Shown here: positions 7,718 to 15,885 of the stretch, piece after piece
Layout: each line of letters starts with the position of its first letter
Numbering within the stretch: the stretch's first letter is position 1
DNA from: an uncultured Collinsella sp.
GTDB taxonomy: Bacteria > Actinomycetota > Coriobacteriia > Coriobacteriales > Coriobacteriaceae
NCBI GenBank assembly: GCA_959596505.1
Contig: CAUFWM010000013.1
Coordinates: forward strand, 1 to 31,947
Length of the DNA: 31,947 nucleotides
Reading direction: 5' to 3'
Program-made: the position numbers and the translations under genes
The notes under the pieces: generated by a model
What the model was told of the DNA's origin: nothing
Seen by the model: the letters and a program-made list of their open reading frames with translations, nothing else
Database searches by the model: none

Positions 7718-9871
7718 TTACTGAACTTTGCTGGCGAACTCGAGGTATTGCATGCGCTGCAGCTTGTCGATCGTCGAGGCGTATGGGCTGTCTTCAGATT
7801 CCAAGTCGTAGCGCAGCCCGTCGGCACCAATATAGCCGGCGACATTGATGGTGGGCACATCTGACCTTGTTGCAAGCAGGGCCTTTTGATAGTCAGTGAG
7901 CGGGGCGCCGATCTTATTAAGGGTAATAGCTGCAATCTCGTTTGCCCCGACGGTGTCGTAGACGTTGAGCTCGGTATTGCCGGCGATTTCATAGTTGGCC
8001 CAGACGAAATAGGTCGACTGATAGATACGGAAAGCGTGGCTTGCCGTATCTTCCTGAGGGTACAGCTCGTCGTTGAGAGTCGTTGCGGCGCTCGGCTGAT
8101 GGTCGCCAAAAAAGACAAGAACAACCGGTCTGCCGATATTGCGGAGCTCATTGATAAAGTACTCGAGGTCCCGGTCGGATGCATTGATGCAGGTGAGATA
8201 GGTATTGAGCGCGCTATTGGCGCCCTCGCTGGCTCCCTCGACCCAATAGTTTGTCAGCTCTTCGGCGGGAACGGTGCCATAGTCGTAGCCGCCGTGATTT
8301 TGCATCGTGACGTCAAAGATGAACTGCGGGGCTTCGTCGGTTCTGAGCAGGTCGAGTATCTTGTCGTAGGTGGCGTAGTCGCATACGCCGGCATGGTAAT
8401 AGGGCGCACCTTCGAAATCGCCGATTGAAAGAAAGTCTCCAAAACCCAGCTGCTGATAGATTTTATCTCGATGGTAGTTGACGGGGTTTTGCGGGTGCAT
8501 AGCAGTAGTAGTATACCCAAGCTCTTTAAGGTCCTTTGCCAGGCTGTTGACACTATTCATCTGATACAGCTGATAGGGGATTTTGCCTAATCCGACAAAG
8601 GCCGTTGTCGCTCCGGTCAAAAATTCGAATTCGGAGTTCGCCGTTCCGCCACCGGTGACCGAAGCGAGCATGGTGCCGCGAACAAGTGTGTCGGGAAGCG
8701 AGTTGTAGAATGCGGGACCGGTGTACCCGGCCGCCTGGAGCTGCTCAAAGCACGAAAGGTCGCTAAAACTCTCGTTCATGACGGCAACAATCGTCGGCTT
8801 GATTTCATTGAACTGGGCAACGGCCGCCGCGCGCTGCTCGCTCGAGCCATATGTGCTGTCGTAGACGGCGGCGAGCTCCTGCTCGATGCTCTGCGCCTCA
8901 TCGGGCGTATAGTCTTCGGGCTTCTCAATGGGCAACTCGTTGACCATTTCGGTGAACGAAGTGATAAAACCCTGAGACGCATACGTGGTGATGGGCTGCC
9001 AACGGTCAAATCCAAAATCCAGCGACTGCTCCAAGTCGATGTTGGAAAAGCCCAAGAGCCCCACAACGGTCACTAGCAGAAAAGCGCAGAGGTTAGCGGC
9101 GATTGCGGGGAAGACATGGGCGGGCGTACGGAGCTTTCGCGGTCGGATAAGCGAAAGAAGCCCCAGGGAAATCTCCAGCAGGGCGAGTGAGGTTACGATT
9201 CCTGCAGTGAAGGTGAACTCATATCCCTCACTTACTTCCATTGCGGTGCCCAATGCCAAAATGTCGCTCGGCAGGATGGCCTCGCCTTTAAACGTTATGA
9301 CGAAGTGCTCGGCAATGCCAAGGGTGCAACAGGCGACGGGCACGAGGGCCATGACGCCTCCATGACGCTGTCCCAGCAAATAAAGGGAGAGCAGAACCGT
9401 CGCGAGCAGCCCAACGGAAAACCCGAATGAGTTGGCGGGAATGCGATAGAACGTTTCGTTGCAGGCAATTTCGAGTGAAACGAACGAGAGCGCTGAAACA
9501 GCGGCGACGACAAGGATGTCGCGGCAAATACAGGCAACCGTTCCCGTCGCAAGATCGGTTTGGTCGATAAGTCCCGAAACCAAGGGCTCGACAAGAAGTA
9601 TGACGGCGGCAGCACCGAGCGCCGAATAAGAAAGGACCCATAGGGAACAGTCCTCATTTACGAGCAATTGATTCGTAATCCATGCAGCTACCATGCCGAG
9701 CGGGATGAGGAGCATCGCGCACCAAAAGACGCGGGCAATGGGCGGTTTTTCGTTGTGTCTGATTGAAAAATACACGCGCACGACGACGGCGGCCACGATA
9801 AGGACGGCGATGAATATGGGCAGATTGGCCATGCCACTCGAAGTGATTTCAAGGGGGATATCTTCGGTCAT
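7718..9871 (-). CDS. LTA-synthase-family membrane sulfatase-like phosphoglycerol transferase
   Basis: A 717-aa polytopic protein resembling lipoteichoic acid synthases, which polymerise glycerol-phosphate from phosphatidylglycerol outside the membrane. Several membrane segments fill the first 280 residues (for example 16-34, 50-70, 80-98, 120-137, 151-167, 223-241, 257-275). The extracellular alkaline-phosphatase-fold domain follows, with metal ligand Glu367 in MNESFSD, presumed nucleophile Thr410 in GGGTANSEF, and Asp590-His591 in FGDHQPS. These match the Glu, Thr, Asp and His set of LtaS. ATG 9871 has AGAGGAA upstream. It is transcribed divergently from uvrA. The true product could be another glycerol- or glycan-phosphate polymer; the substrate is not fixed by sequence. 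Confidence 0.86.
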   Translation of the reverse strand: MTEDIPLEITSSGMANLPIFIAVLIVAAVVVRVYFSIRHNEKPPIARVFWCAMLLIPLGMVAAWITNQLLVNEDCSLWVLSYSALGAAAVILLVEPLVSGLIDQTDLATGTVACICRDILVVAAVSALSFVSLEIACNETFYRIPANSFGFSVGLLATVLLSLYLLGQRHGGVMALVPVACCTLGIAEHFVITFKGEAILPSDILALGTAMEVSEGYEFTFTAGIVTSLALLEISLGLLSLIRPRKLRTPAHVFPAIAANLCAFLLVTVVGLLGFSNIDLEQSLDFGFDRWQPITTYASQGFITSFTEMVNELPIEKPEDYTPDEAQSIEQELAAVYDSTYGSSEQRAAAVAQFNEIKPTIVAVMNESFSDLSCFEQLQAAGYTGPAFYNSLPDTLVRGTMLASVTGGGTANSEFEFLTGATTAFVGLGKIPYQLYQMNSVNSLAKDLKELGYTTTAMHPQNPVNYHRDKIYQQLGFGDFLSIGDFEGAPYYHAGVCDYATYDKILDLLRTDEAPQFIFDVTMQNHGGYDYGTVPAEELTNYWVEGASEGANSALNTYLTCINASDRDLEYFINELRNIGRPVVLVFFGDHQPSAATTLNDELYPQEDTASHAFRIYQSTYFVWANYEIAGNTELNVYDTVGANEIAAITLNKIGAPLTDYQKALLATRSDVPTINVAGYIGADGLRYDLESEDSPYASTIDKLQRMQYLEFASKVQ

Positions 9872-9989
9872 GGACGTTCCTCTGTTACAGCAAATTAAGT
9901 TCAGTTTTAGATTACTCTAACCTTTCCACGGCATTTCGAGAAACAAAGCACCCGACACGCAAAGCAAAAGGTCTGCGAATCTTGTATTA

Positions 9990-10021
9990 CGAACATCTGT
10001 GCGCGTTGAGTGCGTTAAACT
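9990..10021 (+). promoter_or_regulatory. uvrA promoter with a degenerate LexA (SOS) box
   Basis: CGAACATCTGTGCG at 9990-10003 matches the actinobacterial/Bacillus LexA consensus CGAAC-N4-GTTCG at all but one position. A TAAACT -10-like box follows at 10016-10021, so the box would cover the -35 area. The 193-nt gap also carries the divergent promoter of the LTA-synthase-like gene, and a TTAGA-TTAC-TCTAA inverted repeat at 9908-9921. Confidence 0.45.
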
Positions 10022-10064
10022 CATCGACAGTGTGATTTGAGGTTATAGGAGGCAAGGAGCTTCC

Positions 10065-12941
10065 ATGTCTGATTCTTCTATCGTTATCCGTGGTGCGCGC
10101 GAACACAACCTGCGCAATATCGATGTTTCCATCCCGCGCGACGAGCTCGTGGTCATTACCGGTCTTTCGGGCTCGGGCAAGAGCTCGCTGGCGTTTGACA
10201 CGATCTATGCCGAGGGTCAGCGTCGCTACGTGGAAAGCCTGTCGAGTTATGCGCGCCAGTTTTTAGGCCAGATGGACAAGCCCGATCTAGACTCGATCGA
10301 CGGCCTTTCGCCGGCCGTCTCGATCGATCAGAAGACGACGTCCAAGAATCCGCGCTCGACGGTGGGTACTGTAACTGAGATTTATGACTACCTTCGCTTG
10401 CTTTTTGCACGCGTGGGCACGCCACACTGCCCCGAGTGCGGTCGCGTTATCGAACGCCAGACCACCGACCAGGTCGCCGATAAGGTCCTGGCAGCGGGAG
10501 AGGGTCGTCGTGCGTTTGTGCTGGCACCGGTGGTGCGCGGGCGCAAAGGCGAGTACGCAAAATTGTTCGAGGATCTTCGGGCTGAGGGCTTTAGCCGCGT
10601 GCGTGTCGACGGCGAAGTACGCTCGCTCGACGACCCCATCGATCTGGACAAAAAGTTCAAGCACGATATCGAGGTCGTAGTCGACCGCATCGTGATTCGG
10701 GAAAACTCTCTGGGCCGTATCGCCGAGTCGGTTGAACAGGCGACTGCCTTGGCACACGGCAATGTGAACGTGTACATGCTGCCCGATCGCGATGCTCCCG
10801 AGGGAACCGAGGGCGAGCTGCTGGAGTATTCGTTGGCTCTGGCGTGCCCGGAGCACGGGCACTCCATCGACGACCTACAACCCCGCGACTTTTCGTTCAA
10901 CGCGCCCTATGGTGCGTGTCCCGAGTGCGATGGTCTGGGCTTTAAGAAAACGGTCGATGCCGAGGCGCTGATTGAGGACCCGTCGAAGTCGATTGCCGAT
11001 GGGGTCTTTGGAAGCCTGTTCGGCAATTCGAACTACTACCCCCAGATCTTCGCCGCGGTCTGTAAGCACTTTAAGGTGAGCGCGGATACACCGTGGGAAG
11101 ACCTACCTCCGCGAGTGCGCCGTGCATTTTTGGATGGCATGGGCGACAAGAAGATTTCGGTGGACTATCAAAAGCTCGACGGTCGTCGCAGCCAGTGGGA
11201 CACCAAGTTTTCGGGCGTGCGCAATATCCTGTACGAGCGCTATACCGAGACGACCAACGAGAACACTAAGGCGCGCCTGGAGAAGTACATTCGCGAGGAG
11301 CCGTGTTCGAGCTGCCATGGTGCTCGCCTGCGCCCCGAGATGCTCGCCGTCACCGTGGGCGGCAAGTCCATTTATGAGGTTTGTTGCCTGTCGTGCCGCG
11401 AGTCGCTCGAGTTTTTTGAGGACCTTGAGCTCACCGAGCGTCAACAATTCATCGGCGGTCGTATCGTCAAGGAAATCCTGGAACGCTTGCGTTTTCTGGT
11501 TGATGTCGGCCTTGATTATCTGACGCTCGATCGTGCTTCGGCGACGCTTTCCGGCGGTGAGGCGCAGCGCATTCGCCTGGCTACGCAGATCGGTGCGGGC
11601 CTCATGGGCGTTCTCTATATTCTGGACGAGCCTTCGATTGGTCTTCACCAGCGCGACAACGAGCGGCTGATTAAGACACTCGAGCGCCTGCGCGATATCG
11701 GCAACACCGTTATCGTCGTTGAACACGATGAGGACACGATTCGCGCTGCCGACTATGTGATCGATATGGGGCCAGGCGCGGGCGTCAACGGCGGGCACGT
11801 GGTCGCCGCGGGAACGCCTGCCGATATCATGGCGTGCCCCGATTCCATGACGGGTGCTTATTTGACCGGCAAGCGGATGATCCGCGTGCCAGACGAGCGC
11901 CGCAAGCCCGGCCGCGGCTGCCTTAAGATCACGGGCGCCCGCGCCAACAACCTCAAAAACGTTACCGCCAAGATTGAGTTCGGTACGCTCACAGTCGTTA
12001 CCGGTGTTTCGGGATCGGGCAAGAGCTCCCTGGTCACCGATACGATTGCGCCCGCGCTTACGAATGCCATCCACCGTTCGACGCGTCCCGTGGGTCCGTA
12101 CAAGAAGATTGAGGGCATCGAGTGCATCGATAAGGTGATCGACATTGACCAGTCGCCGATCGGTCGCACGCCGCGTTCGAACCCTGCGACCTATATTGGC
12201 CTGTGGGATGATCTGCGCGCGCTGTTTGCGAGCACGCCGGAGTCGAAGGCGCGTGGCTACTCGCCGGGACGCTTCTCCTTTAATGTGAGCGGCGGACGCT
12301 GCGAGGCGTGCAAGGGCGACGGCCAGATCAAGATTGAGATGCACTTTCTTCCCGATATTTATGTTCCCTGCGAGGCTTGTGGCGGCAAGCGCTATAACCG
12401 CGAGACGCTCGAGGTTACCTATCGTGGCAAGACTATCTCGGACGTACTTGACATGAGCGTGGCCGAGGCACTGGCTTTCTTTGGGAATATTCCGCAGATC
12501 AAGCGAAAGCTTCAAACCCTGTATGACGTCGGCCTAGGTTATGTGAGCTTGGGCCAGCCCGCCACGACGCTCTCGGGTGGTGAGGCGCAGCGCGTAAAGC
12601 TCGCCAAGGAGCTTCATCGCCGTCAGACGGGTAAGACGTTCTATATTTTGGACGAGCCTACGACCGGTCTTCATTTTGAGGACGTTCGCCAGTTACTTGA
12701 TGTGTTGCAGCGTCTAGTCGATGCGGGCAATACGGTGTTGGTGATCGAGCACAACCTCGATGTCATCAAGGTCGCCGACCGTCTGATCGATATGGGTCCC
12801 GAGGGTGGCAACGGTGGCGGAACTGTCGTGGTCTCGGGTACGCCAGAGCAGGTTGCGGCATGCCCGCAGAGCTATACCGGCAAGTTCTTGGCGCCGTTGC
12901 TCAAACGCGATAAGGAGCGTCAAGCGCAACTCGATGCCTAA
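10065..12941 (+). CDS. uvrA: Excinuclease ABC subunit A
   Basis: Damage-sensing ATPase of nucleotide excision repair, working as a dimer that loads UvrB. The 958-aa product has two ABC halves: Walker A GLSGSGKS (33-40) and GVSGSGKS in the second half, and LSGGEAQRI and LSGGEAQRV signatures each followed by an ILDEP Walker B. Zinc modules are visible as CPECDG, CSSCHG and CEACKG/CEACGG. In the first zinc module the leading pair reads CPEH, so one Cys ligand is replaced by His, a pattern I recall from other actinobacterial UvrA. ATG 10065 follows a strong AGGAGG and a further AAGGAG. A hairpin terminator follows the gene. Confidence 0.98.
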   Translation: MSDSSIVIRGAREHNLRNIDVSIPRDELVVITGLSGSGKSSLAFDTIYAEGQRRYVESLSSYARQFLGQMDKPDLDSIDGLSPAVSIDQKTTSKNPRSTVGTVTEIYDYLRLLFARVGTPHCPECGRVIERQTTDQVADKVLAAGEGRRAFVLAPVVRGRKGEYAKLFEDLRAEGFSRVRVDGEVRSLDDPIDLDKKFKHDIEVVVDRIVIRENSLGRIAESVEQATALAHGNVNVYMLPDRDAPEGTEGELLEYSLALACPEHGHSIDDLQPRDFSFNAPYGACPECDGLGFKKTVDAEALIEDPSKSIADGVFGSLFGNSNYYPQIFAAVCKHFKVSADTPWEDLPPRVRRAFLDGMGDKKISVDYQKLDGRRSQWDTKFSGVRNILYERYTETTNENTKARLEKYIREEPCSSCHGARLRPEMLAVTVGGKSIYEVCCLSCRESLEFFEDLELTERQQFIGGRIVKEILERLRFLVDVGLDYLTLDRASATLSGGEAQRIRLATQIGAGLMGVLYILDEPSIGLHQRDNERLIKTLERLRDIGNTVIVVEHDEDTIRAADYVIDMGPGAGVNGGHVVAAGTPADIMACPDSMTGAYLTGKRMIRVPDERRKPGRGCLKITGARANNLKNVTAKIEFGTLTVVTGVSGSGKSSLVTDTIAPALTNAIHRSTRPVGPYKKIEGIECIDKVIDIDQSPIGRTPRSNPATYIGLWDDLRALFASTPESKARGYSPGRFSFNVSGGRCEACKGDGQIKIEMHFLPDIYVPCEACGGKRYNRETLEVTYRGKTISDVLDMSVAEALAFFGNIPQIKRKLQTLYDVGLGYVSLGQPATTLSGGEAQRVKLAKELHRRQTGKTFYILDEPTTGLHFEDVRQLLDVLQRLVDAGNTVLVIEHNLDVIKVADRLIDMGPEGGNGGGTVVVSGTPEQVAACPQSYTGKFLAPLLKRDKERQAQLDA

Positions 12942-12963
12942 TACATAGGTGTTTTTGAAACAT

Positions 12964-13003
12964 GAGCGCCGCCGATTCCTTGCGATTCGGTGGCGCTCTC
13001 TTT
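12964..13003 (+). terminator. Terminator after uvrA
   Basis: GAGCGCC pairs with GGCGCTC, and the stem continues inward through a G-T pair into CCGA/TCGG. It is followed by TCTTTG. The T-tract is short, so termination may be partial. Confidence 0.7.
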
Positions 13004-13077
13004 GTCGAGATAGCGTATGCCGCGCAAATGGACATATACTTAAAAATTGCGTTCTTATATGAGGGAAAGGATATGCC

Positions 13078-13578
13078 ATGCCGAAGGCCGTGAAGACGCC
13101 AAAGACCAACGCCATGCGTGAGCTGGAAAGCGCCGGCATCCCCTATGTTCTCCATACGTACGAAGACGATGACGACGAATCGTCGGGGCTGGGCGTCGCG
13201 ATTTCCGAGCAGCTTGGCGAGGAGCCCGGTCAGGGATTTAAGACCCTGGTCTGCACGACGCCGTCCAACGACCATGCCGTGTGCTGCATTCCCGTTGCCG
13301 ACGAGCTCGACCTCAAGGCCGCCGCGCGCGCCGCAGGCGAAAAGTCGCTGACCATGATGCATGTCAAAGATTTGCTTGCCGCGACGGGGTATGTCCGCGG
13401 CGGTTGCAGTCCGGTCGGTATGAAAAAACGCTTCCGGACTCTGATCGATGAGACATGCGTCCTTTGGGATACCATTTTTATCTCGGGTGGCAAGCGCGGC
13501 TATCAGCTTGAGCTTGCTCCCGATGACTTAGTTGCATTTTGCGGGGCGACGGTTGCCCCGATCACGAGAGAGGACTGA
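13078..13578 (+). CDS. ybaK: Cys-tRNA(Pro) deacylase, YbaK/EbsC family
   Basis: Hydrolyses cysteinyl-tRNA(Pro) formed by prolyl-tRNA synthetase mischarging, a trans-acting proofreading step in translation. The 166-aa product spans a single YbaK/EbsC domain with GFKTLV (the conserved lysine region), an FxxPVADELDL-like segment read here as CCIPVADELDL, and GGCSPVGMKK, a typical family motif. ATG 13078 follows AAAGGA by about 6 nt; an ATG at 13073 is in another frame. Only 3 nt separate its stop from the murJ start, so the two are probably co-transcribed, possibly into uvrC. Confidence 0.92.
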   Translation: MPKAVKTPKTNAMRELESAGIPYVLHTYEDDDDESSGLGVAISEQLGEEPGQGFKTLVCTTPSNDHAVCCIPVADELDLKAAARAAGEKSLTMMHVKDLLAATGYVRGGCSPVGMKKRFRTLIDETCVLWDTIFISGGKRGYQLELAPDDLVAFCGATVAPITRED

Positions 13579-13581
13579 GCG

Positions 13582-15885
13582 ATGCCGCAGGAAGAATCAA
13601 AGCGCGGAGCTCACTTTGCAAAAGGGTCGGCTCCTCAGACGCCCGCGCCCGAGGCCGCTTCGTTCGATAACGAGATTCGAAACGCCTGGTCCGCTGCCGC
13701 TGACCCGGGCGAGACGGCCGTGTACTTGCGTGCCGCCGGTGCCGGCACGGCACTTCCCCGTACGGTTCTTTCTTCGGCTCGTCCCGATGAGACGGCTGTC
13801 TTTTTGGCCGCCGCTCAATCGAGCGCCAGCGTGATGCCGATCGCCTCCGAGGCTCCTCGTGAGCCGCGTCCCGATGAGACGGCGGTGTTTTTGATGGCAG
13901 CCCAGGGAAAGAGCACACCGCAGAGCGCTCCTGCCGCTCATTCCGCCAAGCCCACGGCTCATGATGATGGCGAACCGCTTCTTTCGGATGACGAATGGTC
14001 GCCGCTTGGTTCGACCGATCCCGTCGAGGGCGTGGCCATCGACGGTGATGACGACTGGGACCCTCTGTCGTTTTCTGCCCGAACCGTCGCCGCCAATGAA
14101 GTTGACACGGTGTTTGGCGACCATGCCATATTCGATGATGATGCCGTATCCGGTAACAACATGCTGAACAGCGATGACGCCGCACCTGCTGATGACGCCG
14201 TTTTGGTTGACGATCCCTTTGCGATGACCGGCTCCTTTGCCGTCGTGGACGATTTGCCGCCACAAGATGAGGTTTATGAGGACTCTCAGGACGACGTAGA
14301 CGATATGGGTTCGTCGGACTACTCCACGGTTGGTCGTTCTGCTGGCCTTATGACCGTGCTGACCATCGTGTCGCGTGTCACCGGGTTTATCCGCACGTGG
14401 GCCATGGCGGCCGCCATCGGTATGTCGCTGCTCTCGTCCTCCTATCAGGTTGCCAACAACCTGCCCAACATGCTCTACGAGCTCGTGATGGGCGGCATGC
14501 TCGTTACGGCGTTTTTGCCGGTGTATATGGGTGTGAGGCGCGAGCAGGGTCGCGAGGCATCGAACGAGTATGTCGGCAACCTGCTTGGTATTCTGCTTCT
14601 GCTGCTGGGCGGTATCTCGCTGCTGGGCACCGTGTTTGCTCCCGGCTTTATTTGGACGCAGTCGTTCCTTTCGGGCGATGGCGGCAGCATGGATACCGCT
14701 GCGTTCATGTTCCGCTTCTTTGCTATTCAAATTCTGTTTTATGGCTTGGGCTCGGTGTTCTCGGGCGTTCTCAACGCACACCGCGACTATTTCTGGTCGA
14801 CGTTTGCCCCGGTTCTCAACAATGTCATCGTCATCGCCAGCTTTATGGGCTTTGCTCCCGTGTCTGCACAATTTGGCGAGCAGGCCGGTATTATCTTGAT
14901 CGCAGTTGGTACGACCCTCGGCGTCTTTGTCCAGATGGCCTGCCAGATTCCCGCGCTTGGCAAGCATGGCGTGCATCCTCATATCCATATCGACTTTAAG
15001 GATCCCGCGCTGCGACAGACGATCGCGCTTGGTATCCCGACGCTGCTCGCCACGGTGTGCATGTTTGTCTCGACCTCCATTACCAATGCCGCCGCGCTGG
15101 TGGTGCAGCCCGAGACCGGCCCTTCCGTCATCGCATATGCGCGCCTGTGGTACACATTGCCCTATGCGCTGATCGCCGCCTCGCTTTCGACGGCACTCTA
15201 TACCGAACTCTCTCACGATGCGCAGGAGAAGGATTACGACAGCGTCCGCACGGGCATTTCGCGCGGTGTCGCCCAGATGCTCTTCTTCCTGATTCCGTTT
15301 GCGATGTATCTGATCGTCTTCGCCCGTCCGCTCAACATGATCTACTGCGCCGGCAAGTTCGATGAATCCGGTGTGGCGCTGGTGTCGGAGTTCCTTATCT
15401 ATCTGGCACTTTCCCTGCCGCTCTACGGCGTGGTCGTGCTGATGCAGAAGAGCTTCTCGGCCCTGCTCGATATGAAACCTTATAGCCGCTATTGCCTGTA
15501 CTCCGCTATCGGCCAGGCCGGTTCTGTGCTGCTGTTTGGCGTGGTGCTGGGCTACGGTATGCCGGCAATTGCGCTTTCGTACGTCGTTGACTACGTGGTC
15601 TTGGTCGGATGCTCACTGTGGTGGCTGCGCCGTCGTCTGCATGGCCTTCAGGTCAAGTCTATCCTGCATGGCGGTTTCTTCGGCCTACTGTTCGGTGGCT
15701 TGGGCGCTGCCGCGGGCGCCGGCGTCATGTGGGCACTTGAGCACTTTGTCGGAGCGCTTGGCAGCTCGATCCTCATTCCCCTGGGCTACGTTTGTGTTGC
15801 AGGCGTCGTCTCGCTCGCTGTAACTTTTGGTCTTGCCTTCGTCTTTAAGATGCCCGAGGTCTCGGCGCTGCTTCGTCGCAAGTAG
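13582..15885 (+). CDS. murJ: Lipid II flippase MurJ with long acidic N-terminal tail
   Basis: MviN/MurJ proteins move lipid II across the membrane for peptidoglycan synthesis. The 767-aa product is long for the family. Residues 1 to about 250 are a hydrophilic, Asp/Glu- and Ala-rich, probably disordered tail. The MATE-like membrane core of about 14 helices starts near residue 255, with SRVTGFIRTWAMA and ELVMGGMLVTAFLPVY matching the core's first conserved segments. The tail carries three spaced copies of an ETAV(Y/F)L motif at about 43-49, 68-75 and 97-104, the latter two as PDETAVFL. These resemble Thr-phosphorylation segments of FHA-binding proteins. ATG 13582 follows GAGAGAGG. uvrC begins directly at its stop. 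Confidence 0.93.
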   Translation: MPQEESKRGAHFAKGSAPQTPAPEAASFDNEIRNAWSAAADPGETAVYLRAAGAGTALPRTVLSSARPDETAVFLAAAQSSASVMPIASEAPREPRPDETAVFLMAAQGKSTPQSAPAAHSAKPTAHDDGEPLLSDDEWSPLGSTDPVEGVAIDGDDDWDPLSFSARTVAANEVDTVFGDHAIFDDDAVSGNNMLNSDDAAPADDAVLVDDPFAMTGSFAVVDDLPPQDEVYEDSQDDVDDMGSSDYSTVGRSAGLMTVLTIVSRVTGFIRTWAMAAAIGMSLLSSSYQVANNLPNMLYELVMGGMLVTAFLPVYMGVRREQGREASNEYVGNLLGILLLLLGGISLLGTVFAPGFIWTQSFLSGDGGSMDTAAFMFRFFAIQILFYGLGSVFSGVLNAHRDYFWSTFAPVLNNVIVIASFMGFAPVSAQFGEQAGIILIAVGTTLGVFVQMACQIPALGKHGVHPHIHIDFKDPALRQTIALGIPTLLATVCMFVSTSITNAAALVVQPETGPSVIAYARLWYTLPYALIAASLSTALYTELSHDAQEKDYDSVRTGISRGVAQMLFFLIPFAMYLIVFARPLNMIYCAGKFDESGVALVSEFLIYLALSLPLYGVVVLMQKSFSALLDMKPYSRYCLYSAIGQAGSVLLFGVVLGYGMPAIALSYVVDYVVLVGCSLWWLRRRLHGLQVKSILHGGFFGLLFGGLGAAAGAGVMWALEHFVGALGSSILIPLGYVCVAGVVSLAVTFGLAFVFKMPEVSALLRRK

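Noticed and set aside
11103..12515. A 470-codon reverse-strand frame inside uvrA
   Set aside because: Antisense shadow of uvrA, which is unambiguous by motifs over its full length.
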